DNA from: a virus
DNA length: 64,000 bases
IMG/VR virus record: IMGVR_UViG_3300020470_000460
Span: 1 to 64,000 of that record
Strand: one strand, 5' to 3'
In this document: one piece after another, positions 42,781 to 51,133 of the stretch
Numbering within the stretch: position 1 is the first letter of the stretch
Layout of the letters: every line of letters begins with the position of its first letter
The notes under the pieces: generated by a model
Database searches by the model: none
Told to the model about the DNA's origin: nothing
Seen by the model: only the letters and a program-made list of their open reading frames with translations
Position numbers and translations under genes: made by a program

Positions 42781-42803
42781 TACCCCCGAAAGGGGGTATT
42801 TTT
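42781..42803 (+). terminator. Intrinsic terminator
   Basis: Stem TACCCCC/GGGGGTA (42781-42787 and 42792-42798) with a GAAA loop is followed by TTTTTAT on the plus strand. It ends the plus-strand unit containing the 53-codon gene. Confidence 0.8.
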
Positions 42804-42807
42804 ATGT

Positions 42808-43002
42808 TCAATAATATTTAATTGGGTCTTGTATTTGTACCTCAATTGTATCAAATAATCTGTTTAATGAATCACTAAACTGTCTGTACCCTGATCCAAC
42901 ATATAATTGTCCAGCAAATACAGACACAGTAGCAGCACCCCAGAAGATATAGTAAAATCTACTCTTCACTTGGTTTCTTTTCTTTTCTTTCTTCAGACTC
43001 AT
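42808..43002 (-). CDS. Small membrane protein, 64 aa
   Basis: Begins with a Lys/Arg-rich start (MSLKKEKKRNQVKSRFYYIF), then a hydrophobic segment WGAATVSVFAGQLYV likely to cross a membrane, and a charged C-terminus. I recall near-identical small proteins next to talC in cyanophages. Function unknown. Confidence 0.65.
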   Translation of the reverse strand: MSLKKEKKRNQVKSRFYYIFWGAATVSVFAGQLYVGSGYRQFSDSLNRLFDTIEVQIQDPIKYY

Positions 43003-43096
43003 TTTCCTTCATACTTTTGACTATTCTATCATAGTCCTCTGCACTGTCAACTATAGATCTTCTTAACTCTTCTAGTGACCAGTTTTCAGAATGCAT
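42959..43096 (-). CDS. Charged mini-protein, 45 aa
   Basis: The ATG at 43096 opens a 45-codon frame, helical and Glu/Lys-rich (WSLEELRRSIVDSAEDYDR, then EERKEKKPSEE). It overlaps talC by 11 nt and the 64-aa gene by 44 nt in another frame. A GATAAATA late box (43121-43128) lies 25 nt upstream, inside the end of talC, which supports it. Confidence 0.5.
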   Translation of the reverse strand: MHSENWSLEELRRSIVDSAEDYDRIVKSMKENESEERKEKKPSEE

Positions 43097-43781
43097 CTAA
43101 ATCTTTTCCGTGCTTACCCATATTTATCGGTGGCACCTTCTTAGATCTTGATATAGTTGCTTGATAGTCCTTATCAAATATCTCTAGTCCTTTATCAGTA
43201 AGGATATGATTATACATTCCTTCAAAGATCTTAGGTGGCATGGTAACTATGTGTGCACCATTCCAGAATGATCTTGATACTTTATATACGTCACGAATAG
43301 ATGCTGCAAGTATCTGTGTCTTAACTCCTTGCACTCTATAGACTTCGCTTATCGACCTAACAATCTCCAGTCCAGCAACAGAATTATCGTCCAACCTCCC
43401 AATAAAAGGAGACACGTACGTAGCACCTGCCTTTGATGCAAGTATAGCCTGAGCTGCGTTAAAAATAAGGGTGACATTTACTCTAACTCCATCATCTGAT
43501 AGTATTTTACATGCTTTTAATCCTTCTGGTGTGCATGGCACCTTGATAGTACACACTTCTTTAAATTCAGCAGAGAGTCTTCTACCCTCTCCTATCATAT
43601 CCTCTACCACTTCCATACTAATGTCAGGTACCCCTGCCAGTACTAATTCACGATAGACATCCTCTGGATCTCTACCACTCTTACGAATAAGAGATGGATT
43701 GGTAGTAACACCATCGATTAACCCTGTCTCAAAATGTTTGAGAATAGTTGGGACATCAGCAGTATCTAAAAAAATCTTCAC
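43086..43781 (-). CDS. talC: Transaldolase TalC
   Basis: The 231-aa protein is a small-type transaldolase. The signature GVTTNPSLI is at residues 24-32, and K80 in CTIKVPCTPEG is the Schiff-base lysine position. Length fits TalC/FSA enzymes (~220 aa). Transaldolase moves a dihydroxyacetone unit between sugar phosphates in the pentose phosphate pathway. In cyanophages talC, together with CP12 found here at 49.3 kb, is thought to shift host carbon flow from the Calvin cycle towards NADPH and ribose supply. A GATAAATA late box lies inside its 3' end. Confidence 0.95.
   Translation of the reverse strand: MKIFLDTADVPTILKHFETGLIDGVTTNPSLIRKSGRDPEDVYRELVLAGVPDISMEVVEDMIGEGRRLSAEFKEVCTIKVPCTPEGLKACKILSDDGVRVNVTLIFNAAQAILASKAGATYVSPFIGRLDDNSVAGLEIVRSISEVYRVQGVKTQILAASIRDVYKVSRSFWNGAHIVTMPPKIFEGMYNHILTDKGLEIFDKDYQATISRSKKVPPINMGKHGKDLDAF
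43121..43128 (-). promoter_or_regulatory. Late promoter (GATAAATA) within talC 3' end
   Basis: GATAAATA on the minus strand, 25 nt before the start at 43096. It would drive the two mini-genes downstream of talC. Confidence 0.45.
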
Positions 43782-44041
43782 TCAGGAACCTCCTCCATGT
43801 TTTCAACAAATTGTTCAATTGGAAATAGCAAAGGATGACATGCTTCTGCAATTAGATACTGAGAGTATCTATACATGTCATCCATAGTATAACTCTGATT
43901 ACTAGCAGCTTCCTGCTGTATCTCTTCTATTGCCATTGGTTCTGGCAATTCATCAAAGGTAAAGGGAATACCCTGTATGTACCACATGTCTACTACCTTC
44001 TCGTTTAGGTAACAGTAGTTTCTTGTGATACGACCTTTCAT
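43778..44041 (-). CDS. Hypothetical protein, 87 aa
   Basis: Overlaps talC by 4 nt. N-terminal basic part, then acidic helix-like C-terminal half (MDDMYRYSQYLIAEACHPLL). Several Glu/Pro at the end. No family recognised. Confidence 0.55.
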   Translation of the reverse strand: MKGRITRNYCYLNEKVVDMWYIQGIPFTFDELPEPMAIEEIQQEAASNQSYTMDDMYRYSQYLIAEACHPLLFPIEQFVENMEEVPE

Positions 44042-44298
44042 TACAACCCTTGTGTCATCTCCCGCAGAGCAGCATCCACATATGTTCGTGTTCCCACTGG
44101 ATCAGGGACGAACTCATCGGGGTTTGGAATATTTAGGTCTGGTGCTTCAGGGTCTTGAGCAACAGATGCTACTGGTGAGATAATACAGACAATACCATTG
44201 TCGGTAGTAACCTTCAAGGTATTACCCTTCTCTACCAGTCTAAGAGAAAAGGGGACGTTCTCTTGGAACTCCCCCTGTGATAGATTGATGATGTTCAT
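44041..44298 (-). CDS. Hypothetical protein, 85 aa
   Basis: Residues 1-50 look like a beta-rich domain (GEFQENVPFSLRLVEKGNTL, then NGIVCIISPVASVAQD), followed by a Pro/Asp-rich linker (APDLNIPNPDEFVPDPVG) and a short helix. The function is unknown. Confidence 0.55.
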   Translation of the reverse strand: MNIINLSQGEFQENVPFSLRLVEKGNTLKVTTDNGIVCIISPVASVAQDPEAPDLNIPNPDEFVPDPVGTRTYVDAALREMTQGL

Positions 44299-44498
44299 AG
44301 GTATGTGATCATTTCATCTGGGACTGTCTCACGAAAATGCTTTAGAGTTTCAGTAAACCCATCCACTCCATCTTCACTAAACTCCCACGTCACAATCTCA
44401 TCATATCCTTCATCATCCATAATCTTCACCTCTCTCTTGGCAACATTAACCCAGATATGCTCTAGGTATGTGTCCGTGTCTCCTGTTATCTTTGCCAT
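44295..44498 (-). CDS. Hypothetical protein, 67 aa
   Basis: Short acidic protein (DTDTYLEHIWVNVAKREVK near the start) with a helix near the C-terminus; overlaps the next gene by 4 nt. I recall similar small cyanophage proteins but no function. Confidence 0.55.
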   Translation of the reverse strand: MAKITGDTDTYLEHIWVNVAKREVKIMDDEGYDEIVTWEFSEDGVDGFTETLKHFRETVPDEMITYL

Positions 44499-44536
44499 GT
44501 GGATGGGTATACACTGAATCTACTGTAGCACGGTTC

Positions 44537-45439
44537 CTAGATTTTGGCAAGGAACCTGTTGTACACTCCTCTTTTCTTAAGAAAAGTGTGGTTTAGGTGA
44601 GCAGTGCTCACACTCAATTGGACTTGACCGTCTTCCTTGTCCAAGAGTCGGTCAGTAGTCAAACAAAGTAACTGATACATCATCGTTAGACGACCTTCAT
44701 TACTCATGTATGCTGCTTTACCTTCTCCTTCCCAAAAATCTACAAGATCTTTTAGAAGTGGGACACTACCATTACCTAGTACTGTATCCTCAAAGTGTTC
44801 CATGAGGATTTCGGCAGCATCACGTAAACCATTGTTAACACATAGGGTTGACCATGCTCCAATAGTCTTTCTGCTGCCAGACCAGTCAGTACAAGAAGCG
44901 AAGAAACTCGATACAATCTTATCTGACTCGATAATGTAGCTTTTCCAATATTCCCATTGATGTATCGCATTGTTAATGGTGAGTTCTTCACCTCTGCGAC
45001 GCTTTAACAGGTCTTTCATCACTGCTACATTTTCAGGTGTAGCAGACTCATCTACCCTATGGATCTCATCAATTGGTTTACGAGGTTTTGCTAGTGCACA
45101 CTTGGAGAAGCAATTTGCTTCTACCCCAGTGACAACTATAACTGTAAACAGTTCTCTTGGATCTCGTTTTGAGATTGCATTTAACCTATGCTGTGCCTCA
45201 GTGAGGTTACCTTCTTTGTTGAAGGTTATAGGTTGACCATCCAAGAGCCACCCTTGCTGATTAATATTATTACTAATCTTTTTAGCATGGGTCTTTGACA
45301 TCTTTCTGTTGTCAAAGTTGTGATACTTTAGCAGGTATTCTGCTATCTCACTGTTGATTCGACAAGTCAAGGCTTCATACACCTGTGACTTAGGGTTAAA
45401 AGGAAGAGCGATTTTGTCTTCCAGTATACTTAAGGCCAT
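44537..45439 (-). CDS. ParB/sulfiredoxin-like domain protein, 300 aa
   Basis: Around residues 69-90 the sequence reads QPITFNKEGNLTEAQHRLNAIS, close to the GQPI.hd..G.h.DGqHRh.A pattern of ParB-like nuclease and sulfiredoxin folds (E81-AQHRL). The rest is helical with a Cys-containing C-terminal half. Phages carry such proteins beside DNA-modification or replication genes. Role here unknown; no nuclease residues are certain. Confidence 0.62.
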   Translation of the reverse strand: MALSILEDKIALPFNPKSQVYEALTCRINSEIAEYLLKYHNFDNRKMSKTHAKKISNNINQQGWLLDGQPITFNKEGNLTEAQHRLNAISKRDPRELFTVIVVTGVEANCFSKCALAKPRKPIDEIHRVDESATPENVAVMKDLLKRRRGEELTINNAIHQWEYWKSYIIESDKIVSSFFASCTDWSGSRKTIGAWSTLCVNNGLRDAAEILMEHFEDTVLGNGSVPLLKDLVDFWEGEGKAAYMSNEGRLTMMYQLLCLTTDRLLDKEDGQVQLSVSTAHLNHTFLKKRGVYNRFLAKI

Positions 45440-45476
45440 TTCTTACGCCATTTGTATAGGACAAATTTATTCTACA

Positions 45477-48206
45477 CTAGTTCAGCAAAACTGGCAAGCC
45501 GAAGACCTGACAAGGACCAGCAGCACAACCCACTGCCATGTAACCGTTGTTGACCACATATGCTCCTAAACCATTGTTACATTGGTTAATAATAGCACCC
45601 TGTGGCACGAACTCAGCGATAACACCAGTAGGTGCTGAAATAAAGGTAGCATGGAATGCATTGGTAGACCCTGCAAGGATATCTGCCATGCTACTAGGCA
45701 TTTGCTGACCTACTGATATTCTAACCTGTGTAGGTGGTGCAACTCCTGGGAATGGTAGGTCTGTAGTTATATCAACAATACATCCCTTAACCATAGCAAA
45801 CTGTCCAGTCAAGGACGTTGCTGTCATATTGAATAGTGCAATAAACTCAAATCTACCTGAGTTTAAGAATGATGATATCCAGTTGGCCTGGTTGATTATC
45901 TCACCATCAGCAACATTTTCAATGGTATTACCTTCTATCTTGACGTTTTGAGAGTTGATCATCAACGACTCAATAGCAGCATAACTTGTCTTCGCTGCTT
46001 GTACCTTTAACTCACCACTGACTGCAATATCTCTATCACCCTCAAATCTTTCGGAAGACTTCTGCTCTGTAGAGTCATTAAGAGTACCTGATAACTGAGG
46101 TCCAGTCCTAGTACGTCCCATATAGTCAGCACCAGGATCGAAAGGTATCTCCTCTGTTGGATAGAAACCACCTATATTTTCCTTATTTAATTTCTTAGTC
46201 CTTGCTGAAGGACCATATAATGCTAAGTCTTGTGACTGAGATATCACATCATCTGATACTGTACCCTGAGTAACATTAGTATCTACCTGTGCCATAGCAC
46301 CACCAACAGTATTGGTAGCAGGTGCTTCTGAGGATCCAGAAGATTCTGACTGTGGACCTTGAGAGTAGTGACCATTCCATGATCCTTCTACCTCTTGGTG
46401 CATATTACCCATGACCTTAATATAAAAGTCACCCTCTACTGTTAGACAGTAGTTACCTTTAATATTCTCACACTTGTCCTTAGCAATAATCTTAGTTTCA
46501 TTGTTAGGTACATTGGTATGTCTGTTACCCCAACTATCTTCAAACGTGCTGACACCACCAGGTCCACTAACTACTCTCTTAACTTTACCTTCAGTAGCAT
46601 CATCTATAATTCTTGTACCATTAAGATGACTTGATACCTGCATCAGATATGGATTGGTATCCTTAAACATCTGATCGATATAAGAACCAGTAACTTCTGG
46701 TGCACTAGTCGGTGTCGCTGCCATATTCAGTGACGTTAGGTCTTCTCCTGATAGACCTGCCCCTTGATAATCTACATTGATTAAACTATTAACACTTTCA
46801 TAAGGAGTACCTCTAACAGCATCTTCTATGTTGTCACACTCAGTGGATCCTATCAGTGGGAACCACCCCTTAGACTTCGGCCTCTTTATCTTCCTGTTAC
46901 AACTCTTTTTAAATAGTGCTCCTAGAATTGCCATAAGGATTTGAAGGAGACTACCCCAGTCTAATGAGGTGAAATCAAATTCAAATATAGATTGCACTGT
47001 CTCACCCAGTGCCATTGCCTTACCTAGCATACCTTTGGCAGTGCTGATAGCAGAGATAACATCACCAGCAACATCCTTAACACGATTCATTGCAGATGTG
47101 ATACCACCCAAGACACGATTGCTTATTCCTTTAACAGCAGAATCAATAGTCTTACCTAATTTAGACGTAGCTATCTTATCTACAGCAAGGCTCGCCATTT
47201 GGTTAGCAAAGTTTGCCGTATCACTCAGTGCTCCCTTCACCAGTCCTAACCACATTGGTGTCTTAGCACAGAATAGTGCGAAGATCTGATCCAAGAATGA
47301 CATCAATAGGTTAACAACTATCAGTGGTACGAATGAAGATATAATCTTCACTAGCATTCCTACAACCTCAGCAATTAACTTTGCCATCACCTCTTTCAAG
47401 GGTGCAAGAATACCTGCTATACCACCAGAAAGGAAGTTCATTGTCTTCCCTAGGTGCTCTCTAACTTTATCTCCTGCTATATTCTTACCAGTAATTAAGG
47501 ATACAAATCCTTTCTCAGCTTTACCTAATGCTGCTGACATGTTACCTAACTCAGTCAGCATCCTCTTTAAATCTTTCTCAAATCCACCACCAGCAGGACC
47601 AGCAACACCATCTCCAATTGATTGCATCTCAACAGGTGGTTTTATGGGGTGTGTTACTACATTACCAGGCGTTGTTGCCTCTGCCATGTTAATACCACCA
47701 CCTCTTGCCTCCTCCTGTTTTCCTGTTGCAGATGCAGGTGTGTTTTCATTCTTAGGGAATGGGTTTCCACTCCTTGCATTATTATTAGCAAGGTCAGTCT
47801 GTTGTGGAGTGCTAGTCTTTAATTCATTTGCAGGTCCAGCATCTGCAATAGTCGTGGCACCATCTGACTGTTCTTGTGAAAATCCTCTGAAAGCACCCAA
47901 TACACATGGTAACTGTGCTTCTTCACCATCAAGGAAGAAACCTAATACCCATGCTCCTGGTTGTAATTCTGTTGTAGTACCTGCTGACTTAGTTTGTGGT
48001 TGGTCAGTTGGTAGTAATACTGTTGCCCAAGGAAGTACCTCTTTAGGTACCTCTTCTAAGTATGCCTTTCCTTCTGAGTTACCTGTATACCAACCAAGGA
48101 TACGCACCTTGATACGACCTAGCTCGGAAGGATCTCGAATCTCTTCGACTTCTCCTACCCACCAAGTAAATGTATCTCTTCCAAGATAATCGGTACGTAC
48201 GCCCAT
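45477..48206 (-). CDS. gp5: Baseplate hub / spike protein gp5 (lysozyme-free)
   Basis: The first ~110 residues form an OB-fold-like domain (FTWWVGEVEEIRDPSELGRI, then VKVRILGWYTG, later PGAWVLGFFLDGEE), as in T4 gp5/VgrG. The centre is Ala/Gly/Leu-rich helix. Residues ~540-600 (for example GNRHTNVPNNETKIIAK, then VEGDFYIKVMGNMHQEVEG) match the gp5 spike's beta-helix start. T4 gp5 carries a lysozyme domain between the OB fold and the helix; none is evident, so wall degradation must come from elsewhere. A late box lies 21 nt upstream. At 909 aa it is longer than T4 gp5 (575). Confidence 0.82.
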   Translation of the reverse strand: MGVRTDYLGRDTFTWWVGEVEEIRDPSELGRIKVRILGWYTGNSEGKAYLEEVPKEVLPWATVLLPTDQPQTKSAGTTTELQPGAWVLGFFLDGEEAQLPCVLGAFRGFSQEQSDGATTIADAGPANELKTSTPQQTDLANNNARSGNPFPKNENTPASATGKQEEARGGGINMAEATTPGNVVTHPIKPPVEMQSIGDGVAGPAGGGFEKDLKRMLTELGNMSAALGKAEKGFVSLITGKNIAGDKVREHLGKTMNFLSGGIAGILAPLKEVMAKLIAEVVGMLVKIISSFVPLIVVNLLMSFLDQIFALFCAKTPMWLGLVKGALSDTANFANQMASLAVDKIATSKLGKTIDSAVKGISNRVLGGITSAMNRVKDVAGDVISAISTAKGMLGKAMALGETVQSIFEFDFTSLDWGSLLQILMAILGALFKKSCNRKIKRPKSKGWFPLIGSTECDNIEDAVRGTPYESVNSLINVDYQGAGLSGEDLTSLNMAATPTSAPEVTGSYIDQMFKDTNPYLMQVSSHLNGTRIIDDATEGKVKRVVSGPGGVSTFEDSWGNRHTNVPNNETKIIAKDKCENIKGNYCLTVEGDFYIKVMGNMHQEVEGSWNGHYSQGPQSESSGSSEAPATNTVGGAMAQVDTNVTQGTVSDDVISQSQDLALYGPSARTKKLNKENIGGFYPTEEIPFDPGADYMGRTRTGPQLSGTLNDSTEQKSSERFEGDRDIAVSGELKVQAAKTSYAAIESLMINSQNVKIEGNTIENVADGEIINQANWISSFLNSGRFEFIALFNMTATSLTGQFAMVKGCIVDITTDLPFPGVAPPTQVRISVGQQMPSSMADILAGSTNAFHATFISAPTGVIAEFVPQGAIINQCNNGLGAYVVNNGYMAVGCAAGPCQVFGLPVLLN

Positions 48207-48225
48207 AGTATATTAATTGTTTCTT

Positions 48226-48681
48226 TTATTTATCAAGTCTCTCAAAGAGAAATTCACCTTCCTCTTCAGGTTTGCCCCATCGAAACTTACCAGTCTTTAA
48301 ATCATACCCAGTATCTATAGCACGATAATGATCACCATTGAATCTTATTTTTGAGACCATCCTCGTGTCACCCTGGATGCATTCTCCATCAGTATTCCCA
48401 TTCCACCAAACTCCATCCCAGTGCCAAATGAAAGGACAGGTAGGAGTACCAGTAATAATATTAGTAGTTTTAGTATAGACGATGTTTTCATCCATCCTCT
48501 GCCAATCGTACTGTATGTAATTATATGGATCGTCTTCTCCCTTATACTTATACCAAGACTTAGCTAATAGTATACCATAACTAGGTTCAACTATTCGTAT
48601 ATCAATCTGAGGCCATTGTGAAGGATTAGAGAATGCTTGATTTCTATTCCTATAGTGACCTACTACTTCATTAAACAGCAT
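48226..48681 (-). CDS. cpeT: CpeT/CpcT-type phycobilin lyase
   Basis: The 151-aa protein has the CpeT plan: an N-terminal NRNQAFSNPSQWPQIDIRI block, a Tyr-rich centre, a WWNGNTDGECIQGDTRMVSK stretch matching the family's Cys-loop, and DTGYDLKTGKFRWGKPEE, close to the family's D-R-G-h-D...h-W-G-a end. CpeT-like lyases attach bilins to phycobiliproteins. Cyanophages carry them as auxiliary genes to keep the host's light harvesting or bilin pool working. It lies between gp5 and a 2OG oxygenase, among virion genes. Confidence 0.78.
   Translation of the reverse strand: MLFNEVVGHYRNRNQAFSNPSQWPQIDIRIVEPSYGILLAKSWYKYKGEDDPYNYIQYDWQRMDENIVYTKTTNIITGTPTCPFIWHWDGVWWNGNTDGECIQGDTRMVSKIRFNGDHYRAIDTGYDLKTGKFRWGKPEEEGEFLFERLDK
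48227..48234 (-). promoter_or_regulatory. Late promoter (GATAAATA) before gp5
   Basis: GATAAATA on the minus strand, 21 nt before the gp5 start. It lies in the end of the cpeT gene. Confidence 0.55.
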
Positions 48682-49327
48682 TAATCTCTTTCCAATTTAT
48701 AGGATCTATAATAGCAAACTCATTATTATTTTTAGCAGTGACTATTATATCATATGATAAAGAATAACGTGGAGTGCTACCATTATATACTTCTACCTCA
48801 TGCTCTATATGAGATGGGAATATGAATAGTCTATCCTCTTCAGGTACATACTGTGTATCACCATAGGTAAGATCATTCAATTCTTCTACATGTATAGGCA
48901 TCCTATGAGTATTAGGTGAATGGAATTTAAGTTTACCACCAGTCAACGCACTACCTGTCTTAGGATAATATACTACTGATATTACTGAGTTTGGATGTGT
49001 GTGTTTATATATCTGACCTCCTCTCTCTATAATCACAGGCCATGCCTTTGATGCAAATATTTTAACCTTATCTATATCAACGTTGAAAGCACTAAGATAT
49101 TTCTGACAATGAAAAGAGACCTCACGGTTTAACCAGTGAAATCTCTTATCGTTAAACATCTTATAATCTTGGTCGTTATCCCCTGAATAACTACCCTTTT
49201 CTACCCTATCTGACTTACGATAGGTATCATAAATCTCCTCAAAATACTCAAGCATTTGTTGCTTGGTATCTTGAGATGGTTTTAAGTCTTCATGATATAT
49301 TGCGGTTGGAAACCAAAGATCAATCAT
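48671..49327 (-). CDS. 2OG-Fe(II) oxygenase (PF13759-like) beside cp12
   Basis: 218-aa protein with H109-T-H111 (IYKHTHPNSVISVVYY), H176 in FPSHIEHEV and Arg187 in PRYSLSYDI. It overlaps cpeT by 11 nt and ends where cp12 begins to be read in order, giving a cp12-oxygenase-cpeT cassette. Substrate unknown. Confidence 0.85.
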   Translation of the reverse strand: MIDLWFPTAIYHEDLKPSQDTKQQMLEYFEEIYDTYRKSDRVEKGSYSGDNDQDYKMFNDKRFHWLNREVSFHCQKYLSAFNVDIDKVKIFASKAWPVIIERGGQIYKHTHPNSVISVVYYPKTGSALTGGKLKFHSPNTHRMPIHVEELNDLTYGDTQYVPEEDRLFIFPSHIEHEVEVYNGSTPRYSLSYDIIVTAKNNNEFAIIDPINWKEINAV

Positions 49328-49555
49328 TTAATCATCATATACTAAACATTCTGGTTCGTCTGGATGCTGGTCGCAGAATAACTCTAGACAAGTTGGATCG
49401 TGGTGATCTCCTGCAACAATCTCATCATGGTGATGCTCTTCGTACTCAATTAAATCGTGCAACTCTTCCTTGTAGTGTCTGCGAGCAGCAGGATTCAATG
49501 TAGGATCATCAAGGAGCTCTTTATCGTGCTCAATATGTTGCTCTATAGTTGTCAT
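49328..49555 (-). CDS. cp12: CP12 Calvin-cycle inhibitor
   Basis: This 75-aa protein ends with CLELFCDQHPDEPECLVYDD. The final Cys pair (C61, C70), N-P/H-P core and E-C-x-x-Y-D-D match CP12's GAPDH-binding tail. The usual central helix is an Asp/His-rich substitute. CP12 binds GAPDH and PRK to stop the Calvin cycle; phage CP12 with talC would favour NADPH and pentose synthesis. The canonical EC-R is EC-L here, and a third Cys (C56) is extra. A CATAAATA late box (49580-49587) lies 25 nt upstream. The function is established for the family; the altered R is notable. Confidence 0.85.
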   Translation of the reverse strand: MTTIEQHIEHDKELLDDPTLNPAARRHYKEELHDLIEYEEHHHDEIVAGDHHDPTCLELFCDQHPDEPECLVYDD

Positions 49556-49579
49556 AATGGTCTCTGTAGAGTGTATAGT

Positions 49580-49587
49580 TATTTATG
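49580..49587 (-). promoter_or_regulatory. Late promoter (CATAAATA) before cp12
   Basis: CATAAATA on the minus strand, 25 nt before the cp12 start. It indicates late expression of the cp12-oxygenase-cpeT cassette. Confidence 0.5.
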
Positions 49588-51133
49588 CTTCTTGCTTAGG
49601 AACTGAGTCCCTAACCAGGTATAGTTTAGTCGTTAATCCAGTTTTTTGGTAGATATGTGTGAGTCCCGCAATAATATACTTACCACTGAACCTATAATCT
49701 AACAAAACTTCCTCATCTTCCTCTGTAGAAGAAGGTATCTTTACATCGATTACATTACCTGCTGTTAATGCAGTATTACCAGCAACGGTGAGATTTAACT
49801 TAATTGCCTTGAATAAATTATACCTTGCTGCTGCATATTGTGCAACTGCAATAGAGTCAATGTTGGGGCTTGATCCGTTATCAACATTCGCATTACTACT
49901 CTGATTCTTCATACCAGGCAATGCCCTGATCTTCATCCTAGTAGGTTGTGATGCTTCAATATCAAAGAATTCTGGTATAAGGAATGGTGGTTGTGCTTGG
50001 TTACCCCTTGTTTCATCATTACCATCTACTACTTTATTTGCCTTTGCAAATACCTGTTGGAAATTAAGTACCTTAAGAGCACTGATTGTACCACTAGGTG
50101 CTGATGATAAACCAGTACCAGAGAATTGTCCAGTCTCTTGATCAAAACCAACAGCATCTACAGACTCATTTGGTGCTGCCTCTTTCTTCTTACCAGATGT
50201 AGGAGTATAACTATCCTTCTGTGATGCTAATGATATACCAATAGCAGCAGTCTTATAGGTACCCATCCTCATGTTAGATAGATGATTTGCCTTATCAGGA
50301 TATGTTAGTGTCTCGATAGCATACCTCTTATCTGCTCCTTCTTGAGCACCTTGCACGTAAGTATATGTGTAGACACCATTCCTAGTTGCTTCACCCTTAG
50401 CAATACTATCAATAGATCTAAAGTTAAATCCATTCCTATTTGACCAGAATAAGAATCCAGACTGTTTAGCACCACCCTTACTATTGGTCAATCTAGTTAC
50501 CTTATCTGATAGGTAATGAATAGCATCACTAGGTTTCCAACTACATGCTATGAAAGTATATTTGGAATGATTCTCAAAATTATATTTGTTTGCCTTATTA
50601 GTACCCTTAGTCTTAAGGAATTCATCACAGATATACTTTGGTATATTCTCTACATCCTTAGACTTTTCTCCTGGTCCTAATGACTTAAAGATCTTATTAC
50701 TCTCATCATGATACATCTCTGGAGATACACAGTGTAAGATATACAACTGTCCTCTCTCAGTCTTTGAGATACTACCAATCTTATAGACAGTCAGTTCACA
50801 ATCTAAATGATCACCCCTGATAGCAGTACCAGTTACCATCTTAATCTTAACTTTCTCACCACCCTGTAGATTTTTATTCCAGTCAATAGCATCTAAGATA
50901 CTGATGTCACATCTTAAGAAAGAAGACTCAATAGATTCATGGTACTGAAATTCCAATACCATTTCAGTTATATCATACAGTTTCTTACCGTTTGCTGTCT
51001 CTAACTGTAACTTCTGAATCTCAAAGTCTCTAGCATTATCAGCATTAAAAGATCCTCCAAATGGACTAGCACCATAACTGATCCTCTGCCATGCAGTCTT
51101 TACATCATTAATATATTCTATTACTTGTGACAT
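49583..51133 (-). CDS. Baseplate hub protein, gp27-like position, 516 aa
   Basis: Begins MSQVIEYINDVKTAWQRIS and has mixed beta/alpha composition with several Lys/Asn-rich loops. It sits next to the tape-measure-like genes and near gp5, as T4 gp27 does. Segments such as YDITEMVLEFQYHESIESSF fit a hub tube-like domain, but I cannot prove gp27 homology. Probably a central hub or tail protein. Confidence 0.65.
   Translation of the reverse strand: MSQVIEYINDVKTAWQRISYGASPFGGSFNADNARDFEIQKLQLETANGKKLYDITEMVLEFQYHESIESSFLRCDISILDAIDWNKNLQGGEKVKIKMVTGTAIRGDHLDCELTVYKIGSISKTERGQLYILHCVSPEMYHDESNKIFKSLGPGEKSKDVENIPKYICDEFLKTKGTNKANKYNFENHSKYTFIACSWKPSDAIHYLSDKVTRLTNSKGGAKQSGFLFWSNRNGFNFRSIDSIAKGEATRNGVYTYTYVQGAQEGADKRYAIETLTYPDKANHLSNMRMGTYKTAAIGISLASQKDSYTPTSGKKKEAAPNESVDAVGFDQETGQFSGTGLSSAPSGTISALKVLNFQQVFAKANKVVDGNDETRGNQAQPPFLIPEFFDIEASQPTRMKIRALPGMKNQSSNANVDNGSSPNIDSIAVAQYAAARYNLFKAIKLNLTVAGNTALTAGNVIDVKIPSSTEEDEEVLLDYRFSGKYIIAGLTHIYQKTGLTTKLYLVRDSVPKQEA

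Noticed and set aside
47539-48189. 216-codon open frame on the plus strand inside gp5
   Set aside because: It is the antisense shadow of a strongly supported gp5 gene and has no recognisable domain or promoter.
45477-48206. Lysozyme domain expected inside gp5
   Set aside because: No lysozyme-type catalytic pattern could be seen between the OB fold and the beta-helix region.
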